Source: a virus. Taken from it: DNA of 26,019 bases. Positions within the stretch are counted from its first letter, which is position 1; the number at the start of each line of letters is the position of its first letter. The stretch covers positions 1-26,019 of IMG/VR virus record IMGVR_UViG_3300012936_003521; one strand, 5' to 3'. The translations under genes were made by a program, and so were the position numbers. Positions 8,085 through 15,464 of the stretch are shown piece after piece. The notes under the pieces are model-generated. The model was not told the DNA's origin, did not search any database, and saw only the letters and a program-made list of their open reading frames with translations.

Positions 8085-8846
8085 TTATCCTATTACAAAG
8101 TTTAACGGAATGTTGCCCTCTTCCATATTATGGATACCATCTTTAAGCATTTGCATTTCATTTTGTGCTTCACCCTTTAATGTTTCACCGTTCAACTGAA
8201 TTGCTCCACCGGCTCCAGGTAATCCACTTGCATACTTACTTCTGGCTTCTCCCAACATATATTTAGATTGTGCTAATGCATATGAACCTAGCCAATTACT
8301 AGCATATACATCAGTTAAAAGAATTGACTCTGGAACAAAATTATAAACACCCACAGCAATATCTTCTTCATGTCTGATATTTCTTAAAATTTTAAGTTGC
8401 TTGGTATTTCTATTCCAGATAAAATTGTATTCACTACCAAAAATTCTACCAATAGTTTCTTTGTATTGTGCAAAAGCATCAAATACAGCAAGTCCACCAA
8501 TTTGTCCTGCTTGTAGCATATACATATTGTTAAATGCTACGTCAAATGGATCAAAGTTTGTTCCACCGCCACTATTAGTACCAATACCTCTTCTGTACAA
8601 ACGTCTTACTTCTTGTACTTCATCTGGTAAAGTGTATTCAGTTACGTCTTTTTGTGTTTGGAAAAATATGATACTTTCTTCTACACTACCTGCACTTAAC
8701 TGTCTGTAGATAGCAATAGCCTTATCAACAGCAACATCATAATGTTCTCTGTCTAATTCAACATCTACCATTCCGTCACCAAGACGAAGTTGTAGCTCTG
8801 TTATGAGTTCTTCTCGACTTTTATATCCTATCTGATCTTTTGGCAT
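8085..8846 (-). CDS. Putative neck/head-completion protein, gp13-like
   Basis: This 253-aa soluble protein has a layout I associate with neck/connector proteins of marine T4-like phages. Helical N-terminus: SREELITELQLRLGDGMVDV, then a helix ending YRQLSAGSVEESIIFF. Beta region: DVTEYTLPDEVQEVRRLYRR. C-terminus: GLPGAGGAIQLNGETLKGEA followed by NIPLNFVIG. The hydrophobic middle (SWLGSYALAQSKYMLGEA) looks like a packing helix rather than a membrane span. It is the first gene of its operon (dNMP kinase follows after 1 nt). GATAAATA ends 5 nt before the ATG with no Shine-Dalgarno. T4 gp13 is 309 aa and partners gp14. Here gp14 is 7.7 kb away on the other strand. Another head-tail connector remains possible. 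Confidence 0.5.
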   Translation of the reverse strand: MPKDQIGYKSREELITELQLRLGDGMVDVELDREHYDVAVDKAIAIYRQLSAGSVEESIIFFQTQKDVTEYTLPDEVQEVRRLYRRGIGTNSGGGTNFDPFDVAFNNMYMLQAGQIGGLAVFDAFAQYKETIGRIFGSEYNFIWNRNTKQLKILRNIRHEEDIAVGVYNFVPESILLTDVYASNWLGSYALAQSKYMLGEARSKYASGLPGAGGAIQLNGETLKGEAQNEMQMLKDGIHNMEEGNIPLNFVIG

Positions 8847-8851
8847 ACTAC

Positions 8852-8859
8852 TATTTATC
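8852..8859 (-). promoter_or_regulatory. Late promoter (GATAAATA), 5 nt before ATG
   Basis: GATAAATA, GTAGT, then the ATG of the gp13-like gene. No Shine-Dalgarno can fit. Confidence 0.65.
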
Positions 8860-8869
8860 TAATTTTTAA

Positions 8870-10021
8870 TTAAAATGCCTTAAGAATGATCGTGGAATCG
8901 TTAATTCTCCCATTTAATTTGATTGGTGTTGTTTTAAGCTCTTCGAATGTTTTAGCAAATTTAGTTTTAGCATTACCAGTCCAATTACTAATTTGCTCTT
9001 TAGGTTTTCTGAGTGTTTTTTGTAAACTTTCCTCAGGATTAAAATCTTGTATGGTTGTGCCTTTGACTGTTAGGCCATCTCTACCCATATTACGTGGGTC
9101 TTTATTCCTTGCGTGGTACACACCTATTTTCCTAGTTTTAGTATTGTACACCCAAAGTTCATTCGCATTTACAACCTCTGTAGGATGAATACTTGCTATA
9201 CCTAATTCACTATCATTTATTTGATATTTTAATTTTTTAACAATGGACTCTTTGCTTCTTGCTCTAGGCTTACGAGCCTTTCGTGTAGTCTTTTTAGTTT
9301 CTATAATTGTATCGCATGATGTATTAATTTTTTCAAAAAATGTTAAAAAATCTTTTCTCATTTTAGGTGTGAAATGAGAGTATGCTTCTTTGATATCAGG
9401 ATCTTTCCATTCTTTTACTTCTGTTGCTTCTTTATATTGTGGCTCAAAATCATCTTTGATAAGTTTTGCATGATTGGCTTTTATTTCTGGTTGATATACC
9501 AGCATGTCTTTATAGGGATCAAAATCATTAATTGTAAATTCACCATCAACAAACTGATCTATTTTGTACTCCCAATCAGCACAGAGATCTGTAATCTGCT
9601 GTTTCATTCTTTCCTGTATGCTGATTACCTTTTTAGGCTTTAATTCTGCTTTTGCTTGTTTTTCTTTTATGTACTCTTTACCCCTTTTAAGCCATTCCTC
9701 TTTTCTTTTACCAAAATGCTTTAAAATACTTTCAGGCATGTATCCTAATTTATATTCAACATAAGTGGAAATACCAGTTGCTGAAAAGGCCCAATCTGGA
9801 TTTGCTAAAATTATTTTTTGTTCTTGTTTAGACCAACCTGATTTATTTTTAACCCAATTTTTTACAGAAGCAACCAACTTCTTTTTAGGTATTTCTGTTC
9901 TAACAAAATATTCACAACTGTGAAATGCTTTGTCCTGTTCTTCAGGCTCTGTTATGAGTGCTAGAGCCTTCCATTCAGGCTCTTTGGTAACGTAAATGCT
10001 TCTCTGTTTTTTTCTCGGCAT
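8870..10021 (-). CDS. Hypothetical basic phage protein (383 aa)
   Basis: I start at the ATG at 10021-10019 (MPRKKQRSIYVTKEPEW), because the 14 residues upstream in the same frame would run into the preceding gene. The real distance is 7 nt from that gene's stop. The protein is rich in Lys/Arg/Trp. It includes WVKNKSGWSKQEQKIILAN, a long charged helix (residues about 110-135), a very basic linker near residue 265 (TTRKARKPRARSKESIVKK) and a C-terminal beta-rich part (ELWVYNTKTRKIGVYHAR). The basic linker suggests nucleic-acid binding or a disordered tether. It is co-transcribed with the 74-aa membrane protein behind a sigma70-like promoter, not a late one. Long proteins of this kind are common in marine T4-like phages, but I know of no function. 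Confidence 0.8.
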   Translation of the reverse strand: MPRKKQRSIYVTKEPEWKALALITEPEEQDKAFHSCEYFVRTEIPKKKLVASVKNWVKNKSGWSKQEQKIILANPDWAFSATGISTYVEYKLGYMPESILKHFGKRKEEWLKRGKEYIKEKQAKAELKPKKVISIQERMKQQITDLCADWEYKIDQFVDGEFTINDFDPYKDMLVYQPEIKANHAKLIKDDFEPQYKEATEVKEWKDPDIKEAYSHFTPKMRKDFLTFFEKINTSCDTIIETKKTTRKARKPRARSKESIVKKLKYQINDSELGIASIHPTEVVNANELWVYNTKTRKIGVYHARNKDPRNMGRDGLTVKGTTIQDFNPEESLQKTLRKPKEQISNWTGNAKTKFAKTFEELKTTPIKLNGRINDSTIILKAF

Positions 10022-10028
10022 GTGTGTC

Positions 10029-10253
10029 TCAATCTTCAAACATATCAGGGTCTGGATTAACATACATCATTTTTATTGCTAACGGCCAGTTATCGAACCC
10101 TATTATATCATTTTTATCTTTAAGCACACTTTTTTGCTTAAAGAACTGAGTAATACTTATCATTCCGATGAATTTTCCTGCTTTTTCACCTGCTTTATAC
10201 ATAAAATATGAATTTGCAAGTATAAAAAGTAAAAATAAAATATAGATATCCAT
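10029..10253 (-). CDS. Small single-span membrane protein (74 aa)
   Basis: Residues 1-18 (MDIYILFLLFILANSYFM) form one transmembrane helix, followed by the positively charged YKAGEKAGKF. This predicts N-out/C-in topology with a soluble cytoplasmic tail of about 50 residues ending in an acidic PDPDMFED. An AGGAG lies about 10 nt before the ATG. The gene heads a two-gene unit behind a sigma70-like promoter (10279-10307), suggesting expression before the late genes. A role in membrane remodelling, superinfection exclusion or inner-membrane anchoring is conceivable but not shown by any motif. Confidence 0.8.
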   Translation of the reverse strand: MDIYILFLLFILANSYFMYKAGEKAGKFIGMISITQFFKQKSVLKDKNDIIGFDNWPLAIKMMYVNPDPDMFED

Positions 10254-10278
10254 AGTTCACAATTCTCCTAAAACAATA

Positions 10279-10307
10279 AGTTTAACAAAAACTTATTTAT
10301 TTGTCAA
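10279..10307 (-). promoter_or_regulatory. Sigma70-like promoter, early type
   Basis: On the minus strand a perfect -35 TTGACA (10307-10302) is separated by 17 nt from TAAACT (10284-10279), which matches four of six -10 bases. Together with the AGGAG further down, this gives a normal leader for the 74-aa gene. An AATAAATA occurs inside the spacer, so a late activity at the same place cannot be excluded. Confidence 0.65.
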
Positions 10308-10313
10308 GGAAAA

Positions 10314-11270
10314 TTATTTACCTTTTGAGAATCTTTTGTCTTGATTGTGAGGTATTTGATTTTCTAGGATATTTTTCCAAACAGCAATAGTTCTGTCTAA
10401 GCCTTCACTAAGACCTACTTTTGGAAACCATCCTAATCTGCTAGTAATTTTATGATTTGTACTATTAAGTATATAAATTTCTCCAGGACGTTTTGGTTTT
10501 GTATTCCAATTAACGTGTCCTTTCCAACCTATTTTACTAGCAATTAAATGTACATAATCTTTAATTTTGATTGCATTGTCAGGACCTATACAAAATATTT
10601 CTCCAGCACATTGTTCTGGATTATTTATTACTGTTTCCCATGCATCTAATAAATCATCAATGTAAATAAAGTTTCTGTATGGCTCGCCATAACCTAAATT
10701 TATCTCTTTTGGATTTTTTAGCATTTGTGTAATTATTTGTTCAGTAACAAAGAAGTCGTTATCCTTCCTGCCATATGCGTTTGTTTGACGTATTGCTGTA
10801 AATGGTAAACCATAACTTCTGTGTGCATACTCTAAATATTTTTCACAACCATATTTTGCAACGGCGTAGGGGGCATTTGGATTTGGAGGCGTTGCTTCAT
10901 TGAATGCAATTATACCTTCTTCTTTACCTTCTTTTATTATATCACTAATTGGTTGCCAACCATAAACTTCCATTGTACTAGCAAACACAAAGTTTTTAAG
11001 GTTAGGTAATGTAGCCGCAATTTCAATCAAATTTACTGTACCCACATAATTTACTTCACTAAAACTTATTTGCTCATAAAAACTGTCTTGTACTTCTGTT
11101 CTTGCCGCCAAGTGTACAATAATTTCTGGATCGAACTGTTTAATTTGGAATCCCACTTTAGCATGGTCTCTTAAATCTTCTGTTAAAAATTCTAGTTCAT
11201 GTTTGTCTTTCAGTCTCTCAACCATGTGCTGACCTATAAAACCGTCTGCTCCTGTTATAAAAATTCTCAT
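10314..11270 (-). CDS. NAD-dependent nucleotide-sugar epimerase/dehydratase (extended SDR)
   Basis: This 318-aa extended short-chain dehydrogenase would convert a nucleotide sugar (4-epimerisation or 4,6-dehydration). The Rossmann motif is at residues 7-13 (GADGFIG), an Asp at about 32 follows strand 2, and the catalytic set is Ser98/Thr99 in FASTMEVYG, Tyr135 and Lys139 in PYAVAKYGCEKY. Downstream substrate-domain features are RQTNAYGRKDNDFFVTE and FIYIDDLLDAWE. The length is normal for GalE/RfbB-type enzymes. The start overlaps the previous stop (TAATG), making it the last gene of the cassette led by the amidinotransferase. The substrate cannot be read from the sequence. LPS/capsule-type sugars or a phage-specific glycoconjugate are the usual candidates. 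Confidence 0.88.
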   Translation of the reverse strand: MRIFITGADGFIGQHMVERLKDKHELEFLTEDLRDHAKVGFQIKQFDPEIIVHLAARTEVQDSFYEQISFSEVNYVGTVNLIEIAATLPNLKNFVFASTMEVYGWQPISDIIKEGKEEGIIAFNEATPPNPNAPYAVAKYGCEKYLEYAHRSYGLPFTAIRQTNAYGRKDNDFFVTEQIITQMLKNPKEINLGYGEPYRNFIYIDDLLDAWETVINNPEQCAGEIFCIGPDNAIKIKDYVHLIASKIGWKGHVNWNTKPKRPGEIYILNSTNHKITSRLGWFPKVGLSEGLDRTIAVWKNILENQIPHNQDKRFSKGK

Positions 11271-11809
11271 TATAAATCCTCTTCTTTTGCAAATCCTGTT
11301 ACTTGTAAAGTATATCTATTTGTATTACTAACATTACTAACACAATGCACCTGATTTTTTAATATATATGTAAAATCTCCTTTTACATATTCTGGATACG
11401 TTGTGTCTCCTATTTCTAAAAAATGCCCCATTATTTTATCCTGTAAAAATACATTTACTCTTACAGGTGTTTTATCTTTTATGTCCCAATTATTTAATTT
11501 TGCCAAATCATATAGTCTAAAAAATTTATCTGTATGTGGTCCTATAAATCTACCAGGCTTTACACAATTTACAGTAACCATAGAATACTCTACATTAGGA
11601 AACATTTCACGTATTTTATGAGCCCAGGATGGAGCATGTTCGTCATATGTTTGTAAAACAATAGGCCCATCTGTTGGATAATCTGGTACTGGTAGATTAT
11701 TATCTTTCCAGTAACCTCCAGACCAAATAGTATTTGTTTCTTCTACAAATTTAGTTAGATATAGTTCTCTTTCGTCTAACCAATCTAGATTTACATGACC
11801 TTTTATCAT
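11270..11809 (-). CDS. Iron-dependent dioxygenase-like protein (Asp/Asn beta-hydroxylase type)
   Basis: The 179-aa protein carries a plausible 2-oxoglutarate/Fe(II) facial triad: His92-x-Asp94 in IGPHTDKFFRLYD and His155 in NQVHCVSNV, with Arg165 as the candidate 2OG-binding residue. The intervening strands (RVNVFLQDKIMGHFLEIGD; YVKGDFTYIL) fit a double-stranded beta-helix. It overlaps the next upstream gene by 4 nt (ATGA) and is a diverged paralogue of it: both have PHxDK, a FL.D...GH..EI stretch, KGD and a late His. Substrates of related aspartyl/asparaginyl hydroxylase-like phage proteins are unknown. In this cassette the target could be an intermediate made by the neighbouring aminotransferase and amidinotransferase. 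Confidence 0.7.
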   Translation of the reverse strand: MIKGHVNLDWLDERELYLTKFVEETNTIWSGGYWKDNNLPVPDYPTDGPIVLQTYDEHAPSWAHKIREMFPNVEYSMVTVNCVKPGRFIGPHTDKFFRLYDLAKLNNWDIKDKTPVRVNVFLQDKIMGHFLEIGDTTYPEYVKGDFTYILKNQVHCVSNVSNTNRYTLQVTGFAKEEDL

Positions 11810-12294
11810 TTATATAATACCGTAACCTGTGCAGAGTAAAAAGGTTCATCTCCCATATTACCTGCTATATGCCAATCATCACTACCAAACTTTACCCAAT
11901 CGCCTTTACGCCATTTTGTAAAAGGTTGATCATGTATTTCATAATAATGTCCTCTTTTCCAATCCTCTAAAAAAATTAAATATCTGTAACCTTCACCTTC
12001 ACCATGTTCTTGTTTTAATTTAAAATGTTTATCTACATGATGCGGAATTGTGTTTCCTGGTAATACTTTAATTACACTTACAACATGATGATCGAATCCT
12101 TGTGGTATTTTATTTGCTAAATTATGTACCCAGTCAGGAGACTCTTCAAACATTTGCCAAATACTACTATTATGCTCATTGTAATATTCTTCCAGTGCCT
12201 CATATTGTTGATAACACTGAAAGTAATCCTCAAATCTAATATTATCTAGTTGAGCTTTTGGTATAGAGATATCAAAATGTCCGTACTCAATCAC
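11806..12294 (-). CDS. Iron-dependent dioxygenase-like protein, paralogue of the next gene
   Basis: This 162-aa protein probably belongs to the cupin/2OG-Fe(II) oxygenase fold. The triad would be His86 and Asp88 (IPHHVDKHFKLK) with His142 (DDWHIAGN). Between them lie YLIFLEDWKRGHYYEIHD and WRKGDWVKFG, the strand pattern of aspartyl/asparaginyl hydroxylase-like proteins. The start is GTG, inside the last 8 nt of the amidinotransferase gene. The 4-nt ATGA overlap with the next gene completes a tightly coupled trio. No separate promoter exists. Unlike its neighbour it lacks a clear Arg about 10 residues after the distal His, so 2OG use is less certain than metal binding. Confidence 0.7.
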   Translation of the reverse strand: MIEYGHFDISIPKAQLDNIRFEDYFQCYQQYEALEEYYNEHNSSIWQMFEESPDWVHNLANKIPQGFDHHVVSVIKVLPGNTIPHHVDKHFKLKQEHGEGEGYRYLIFLEDWKRGHYYEIHDQPFTKWRKGDWVKFGSDDWHIAGNMGDEPFYSAQVTVLYK

Positions 12295-13348
12295 AATAAC
12301 TCTCTAAAGTTCCTCTACGTCTAAGATCTAAAGTAGCACAATGAATACCGCCAGACAACGTCATAGAGTGCCTGAATTGAACAGGTACACTATCTATACC
12401 ATACTTGTCTAATTCTCTCATCAGAGGCTCTTGTGCTGAGTCTAAGATAACAGTATTCTCATCTACACTAAGTAAATTCATACCAATGTATGGAGAACAT
12501 GGTGCTATGTAACCTTCCTCAGAAAGTTTACTGCCTTGGACTACACAATCATCAAACCAAATTTTATCCCACTTTGCAAACATTTCAGGACAATTATCTG
12601 GCGTAACTCTTGAACTGTTCATTAAAACTAGTCCTGGTCTAAGAGGAACTATAGTACTATCAAAGTGTGCAAAACTGTAAAGTTCGCTATAATGCATTTT
12701 GTAACCCATTGGTTCTAATAATCTTTTAAGCCATTTGTAACCTTTCATGTTACCTGAATTACTTACTTGATATAATAAATCTTTTCCGACTCTCACAATG
12801 TTTGGAGCATCAAAACATATCTCATGATCTAATAGGGTGGCAACGTCTAAATTATCAAACTGATACATGTCATCATGTAAGTTTGGTTTAGGTGCTTGTA
12901 GCCATAAGGCTCCGTCTTCAAATGCTTCATACATTATATCTTCATATAAATGTTTTGCTTCAAAATATCTTGCTCTTACAGGAGTAGGCGTTTCAATTAA
13001 CATATCGCCTAATGGTAGTATTAAATCTCTTGGACACCAACTGTACCATCCTTTGGAACTCCAACCTTTACCTATATCGTAATTTAAATTTTCCCAATCA
13101 ACTATTGCTGGTCTATGTACCTTTACACCCATTTTTGTAAGTGTGTCTGCTAGTCCATCAGCATCTTCGTTGGCTTCATCTATCACCCATTGAGGATAAA
13201 CTCCCTCTAATGGTTTAATTTGTTCTTCTGGATATGGGGCATAACTGAAACTTCTTGCTGAGATATCAGTTGCTATGCGACTATGATGGGCATGTCCTAC
13301 AATTATTTCCTCTAAAGGATCCCAATCATTGTGCGAGTTTACTATCAT
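12287..13348 (-). CDS. Glycine amidinotransferase (AGAT/StrB family)
   Basis: The enzyme family moves an amidino group from arginine to an amine (glycine in creatine synthesis, inosamine phosphate in streptomycin synthesis). At 353 aa it is close to bacterial members. The triad is complete: Asp180 (CFDAPNIVRVGKD), His228 with Asp230 (FAHFDSTIVPL) and nucleophile Cys337 (GGIHCATLDLRRRGTLESY). The C-terminal block is very like vertebrate AGAT, whose corresponding end is [20 protein letters not shown]. An AATAAATA late promoter (13378-13385) lies over the end of the upstream gene, followed by a 29-nt leader with AGGAG. It begins a four-gene run with two oxygenases and an epimerase, joined by overlaps. 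The amine acceptor is unknown. Confidence 0.92.
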   Translation of the reverse strand: MIVNSHNDWDPLEEIIVGHAHHSRIATDISARSFSYAPYPEEQIKPLEGVYPQWVIDEANEDADGLADTLTKMGVKVHRPAIVDWENLNYDIGKGWSSKGWYSWCPRDLILPLGDMLIETPTPVRARYFEAKHLYEDIMYEAFEDGALWLQAPKPNLHDDMYQFDNLDVATLLDHEICFDAPNIVRVGKDLLYQVSNSGNMKGYKWLKRLLEPMGYKMHYSELYSFAHFDSTIVPLRPGLVLMNSSRVTPDNCPEMFAKWDKIWFDDCVVQGSKLSEEGYIAPCSPYIGMNLLSVDENTVILDSAQEPLMRELDKYGIDSVPVQFRHSMTLSGGIHCATLDLRRRGTLESYCD

Positions 13349-13377
13349 TTTATCTCCTGTATAGTGTGTTGCAGTAC

Positions 13378-13385
13378 TATTTATT
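13378..13385 (-). promoter_or_regulatory. Late promoter (AATAAATA), conventional leader
   Basis: AATAAATA overlaps the stop of the 385-aa gene. A 29-nt leader with AGGAG leads to the amidinotransferase ATG at 13348. This allows that cassette to be expressed separately from the aminotransferase. Confidence 0.55.
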
Positions 13386-14538
13386 TTAAAAAATTTTTAT
13401 TCTGTATGTATTCTGACATAATATTAAAATTATGCTCACATATAGGAGTAACATTCTCAATAAATTTATTTTTTTCTGTATCTGACATCTCAGATATTTT
13501 TTTCATTTCCTTTATTACTAACTTGTACCTAACAATATCATCTTCTACAAGATCATATTCTTCATTTATAAAAGGTGCAAAACTTTTAAATCCGTATTCT
13601 TTCATTTCCTTTAAAAAATTTGCACAATAAAAAACAACAAAAGGTTTTTTCAAACTAATAGGAATAAAAAATTTTTCAGATAACTGATTAAAATTATTTT
13701 CCTTTCTATCGTGATCTGCTTTGTCCTCTAAAATAATATTTATTAAGGATTTATTTTGTGCTTTTAAAAGTTGTTCAGAAAAATTTAAATTAAAATATTT
13801 GTTTTTATCAAATGCATTTTCCTGATAAAGTTTACCTAATATATTTTCTTCAACATTTTTATTAAGTGCTTCTTTAAGTAATTCTATTTCAGGCGAATCT
13901 TTATACATATTTAATACAAATTCTTTAATGTTTTGTATATTAGTACCACCATAAGAGTAATTTTTATTAAGTAAATTAGCATGTTTTAATAAATGTAAAA
14001 CAATAAATTTACTGTTCCTAACAGTATTTGCTGGAATAAAAAAATCTTGTTCAATTTTAGATTGCGGTATAGTTTTATTTAAAAATAGATAAGTGTAAGG
14101 CAACAATAATAATGATTTAATTATTTTTACATCATCAGACTCGATACTTATATTGCTTGTAATAAAATTTATTCTATTCCATACTGCTTCAGGAAAATAT
14201 GTTTTTATAGCAGGTATGTGATTAATATTTTCTAATAATTCTTGTATAACTAAAATATTTTTTGTGTCTTTATTTAGAAATCTGTTAAGTAAACTTATTG
14301 TGTGATTGTTATAGAAAAATTTAAAATTATTATCGCTGGCTCTTATTAAATTTAAATGGTATATATTACAGTCTGTAATATTAACGTCATAAAATTGTTC
14401 TAGTGTAATGTATTCTGTATCTATTTCGTCTGCATTGTAAAATTGTAGTAATGAAGACTCGAGACTTTTGTTTAGTATTTTTAATTTATCTAGAGGTTGG
14501 CCTTCAGAAATTAAATGAATATTTTTTATTTTTAACAT
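13381..14538 (-). CDS. Hypothetical protein (385 aa) with glycosyltransferase-like C-terminal motif
   Basis: The start overlaps the stop of the aminotransferase-like gene by one base (TAATG). The protein is Asn/Lys/Ile-rich with no signal peptide or membrane span. The C-terminal third has a recognisable pattern: LSEKFFIPISLKKPFVVFYC followed by FLKEMKEYGFKSFAPFINEE, YD and a helix (residues about 280-360). I recall this E-K...P...K-PF...G-F-x-(T/S)-F...(D/E)EYD arrangement from uncharacterised phage proteins next to sugar and small-molecule modification genes. It distantly resembles the nucleotide-binding half of some glycosyltransferases (the SEK...P element). The N-terminal two-thirds has no recognisable motif. 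Its position suggests a partner of the PLP enzyme. A transferase role is a weak inference. Confidence 0.75.
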   Translation of the reverse strand: MLKIKNIHLISEGQPLDKLKILNKSLESSLLQFYNADEIDTEYITLEQFYDVNITDCNIYHLNLIRASDNNFKFFYNNHTISLLNRFLNKDTKNILVIQELLENINHIPAIKTYFPEAVWNRINFITSNISIESDDVKIIKSLLLLPYTYLFLNKTIPQSKIEQDFFIPANTVRNSKFIVLHLLKHANLLNKNYSYGGTNIQNIKEFVLNMYKDSPEIELLKEALNKNVEENILGKLYQENAFDKNKYFNLNFSEQLLKAQNKSLINIILEDKADHDRKENNFNQLSEKFFIPISLKKPFVVFYCANFLKEMKEYGFKSFAPFINEEYDLVEDDIVRYKLVIKEMKKISEMSDTEKNKFIENVTPICEHNFNIMSEYIQNKNFLK

Positions 14539-15410
14539 TAACAGTCACCTAACCACTCACTCACACAAACTCTGTAATTACCAGTTATGCCTCTGTTAAA
14601 TTCTGAGTGTCTTATATCATCACCTAATCCAAAAATAACTGTATCTGTCCAAACTAAATCATTTTGGTGACATATTTCTTCATACTGTTCTTTGTAATTA
14701 TTCCAATTATAATCAGTACTAAAATTTTCCATGTATTGGATTCCTAAAGCCATACTATAATTGTTAGCCATTTTTACTTCGTTTAACATACTAATACCAT
14801 CATCTGAATAGTCTCTTGTCCAACGAATTCCTACTCTGTGATTTTCTAATGTAAAAAACGGCTTACTTAAACTGCATGTAACTTCTTTAACACATGGAAA
14901 TTCGTCTAGGTCTATATGCACATTTTTTGCTATACCCCAATATGCTAAATCTAAACACACAGGAATATTATGAACATTACATATTCTTAATATATTTTCA
15001 AAATCAGGATGTATGCAACCAAAGTCACTAAATGGAGCACTTACTAAAAGAGCATGTAAATCAGGACCTCTTAATGTTCCTTCTAAATGATGGGGATAAT
15101 TTATATATTTAAATTCTACATGTTTTCCTAGACAAGCATGGTATTGAAAGTCACCAATTAGACAATTAATTTCTCTGTCCTTACTGTGTTTTAAAATAAA
15201 TTGATCAAATGTTTGACTTGTTCCTTGTGTATAGTCAGCAAAAGCAAATTTATCAAGGCCTTTAATTGATTTTGATTCTGAAAAGTTCATCCATTCTGTC
15301 CAAACTTTTGCATATTCATCTAGAGTAGGAGTATGCAAATTAGACAACTTATTGTGAAAATTTAATATTTCACTATTACGAATGGGCCTTGCTCCTCTAA
15401 CTGCTGACAT
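14538..15410 (-). CDS. PLP-dependent aminotransferase-like protein (fold type I)
   Basis: At 290 aa it is short for the family (normally 350-420) but keeps its core in order. A Gly/Ser/Thr loop lies at 59-67 (DYTQGTSQT). A NPTG-equivalent is PFSDFGCIHPDFENIL. The PLP-pyridine Asp154 and Tyr157 are in IPVCLDLAYWG. The Schiff-base Lys183 is in VTCSLSKPF, and a phosphate-binding Arg196 in HRVGIRW. A final NYRVCVSEWLG supplies an Arg in the place of the carboxylate-binding Arg. The missing part is mostly the C-terminal small domain. It starts 5 nt after GATAAATA with no Shine-Dalgarno and is coupled to the next gene. It may transaminate a keto-sugar or keto acid for the amidinotransferase cassette, or may have become a non-canonical enzyme. 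Confidence 0.75.
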   Translation of the reverse strand: MSAVRGARPIRNSEILNFHNKLSNLHTPTLDEYAKVWTEWMNFSESKSIKGLDKFAFADYTQGTSQTFDQFILKHSKDREINCLIGDFQYHACLGKHVEFKYINYPHHLEGTLRGPDLHALLVSAPFSDFGCIHPDFENILRICNVHNIPVCLDLAYWGIAKNVHIDLDEFPCVKEVTCSLSKPFFTLENHRVGIRWTRDYSDDGISMLNEVKMANNYSMALGIQYMENFSTDYNWNNYKEQYEEICHQNDLVWTDTVIFGLGDDIRHSEFNRGITGNYRVCVSEWLGDC

Positions 15411-15415
15411 AAATC

Positions 15416-15423
15416 TATTTATC
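15416..15423 (-). promoter_or_regulatory. Late promoter (GATAAATA), 5 nt before ATG, leftward
   Basis: GATAAATA, GATTT, then the ATG of the aminotransferase-like gene. It forms a divergent pair with the promoter at 15452-15459. Confidence 0.65.
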
Positions 15424-15451
15424 AGTTAAAATATGTGTTAATTTATATACT

Positions 15452-15459
15452 GATAAATA
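15452..15459 (+). promoter_or_regulatory. Late promoter (GATAAATA), 5 nt before ATG, rightward
   Basis: GATAAATA, TTGGC, then the ATG of the radical SAM gene. This position decides the start at 15465. Confidence 0.65.
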
Positions 15460-15464
15460 TTGGC

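Noticed and set aside
10294-10301. AATAAATA as late promoter of the 74-aa gene
   Set aside because: It lies in the spacer of a good sigma70-like promoter; not excluded, but not called separately.
15435-15464. GTG as start of the radical SAM gene
   Set aside because: It would place the GATAAATA motif inside the gene and adds ten hydrophobic residues ahead of the conserved MPQF...CxxxCxxC start.
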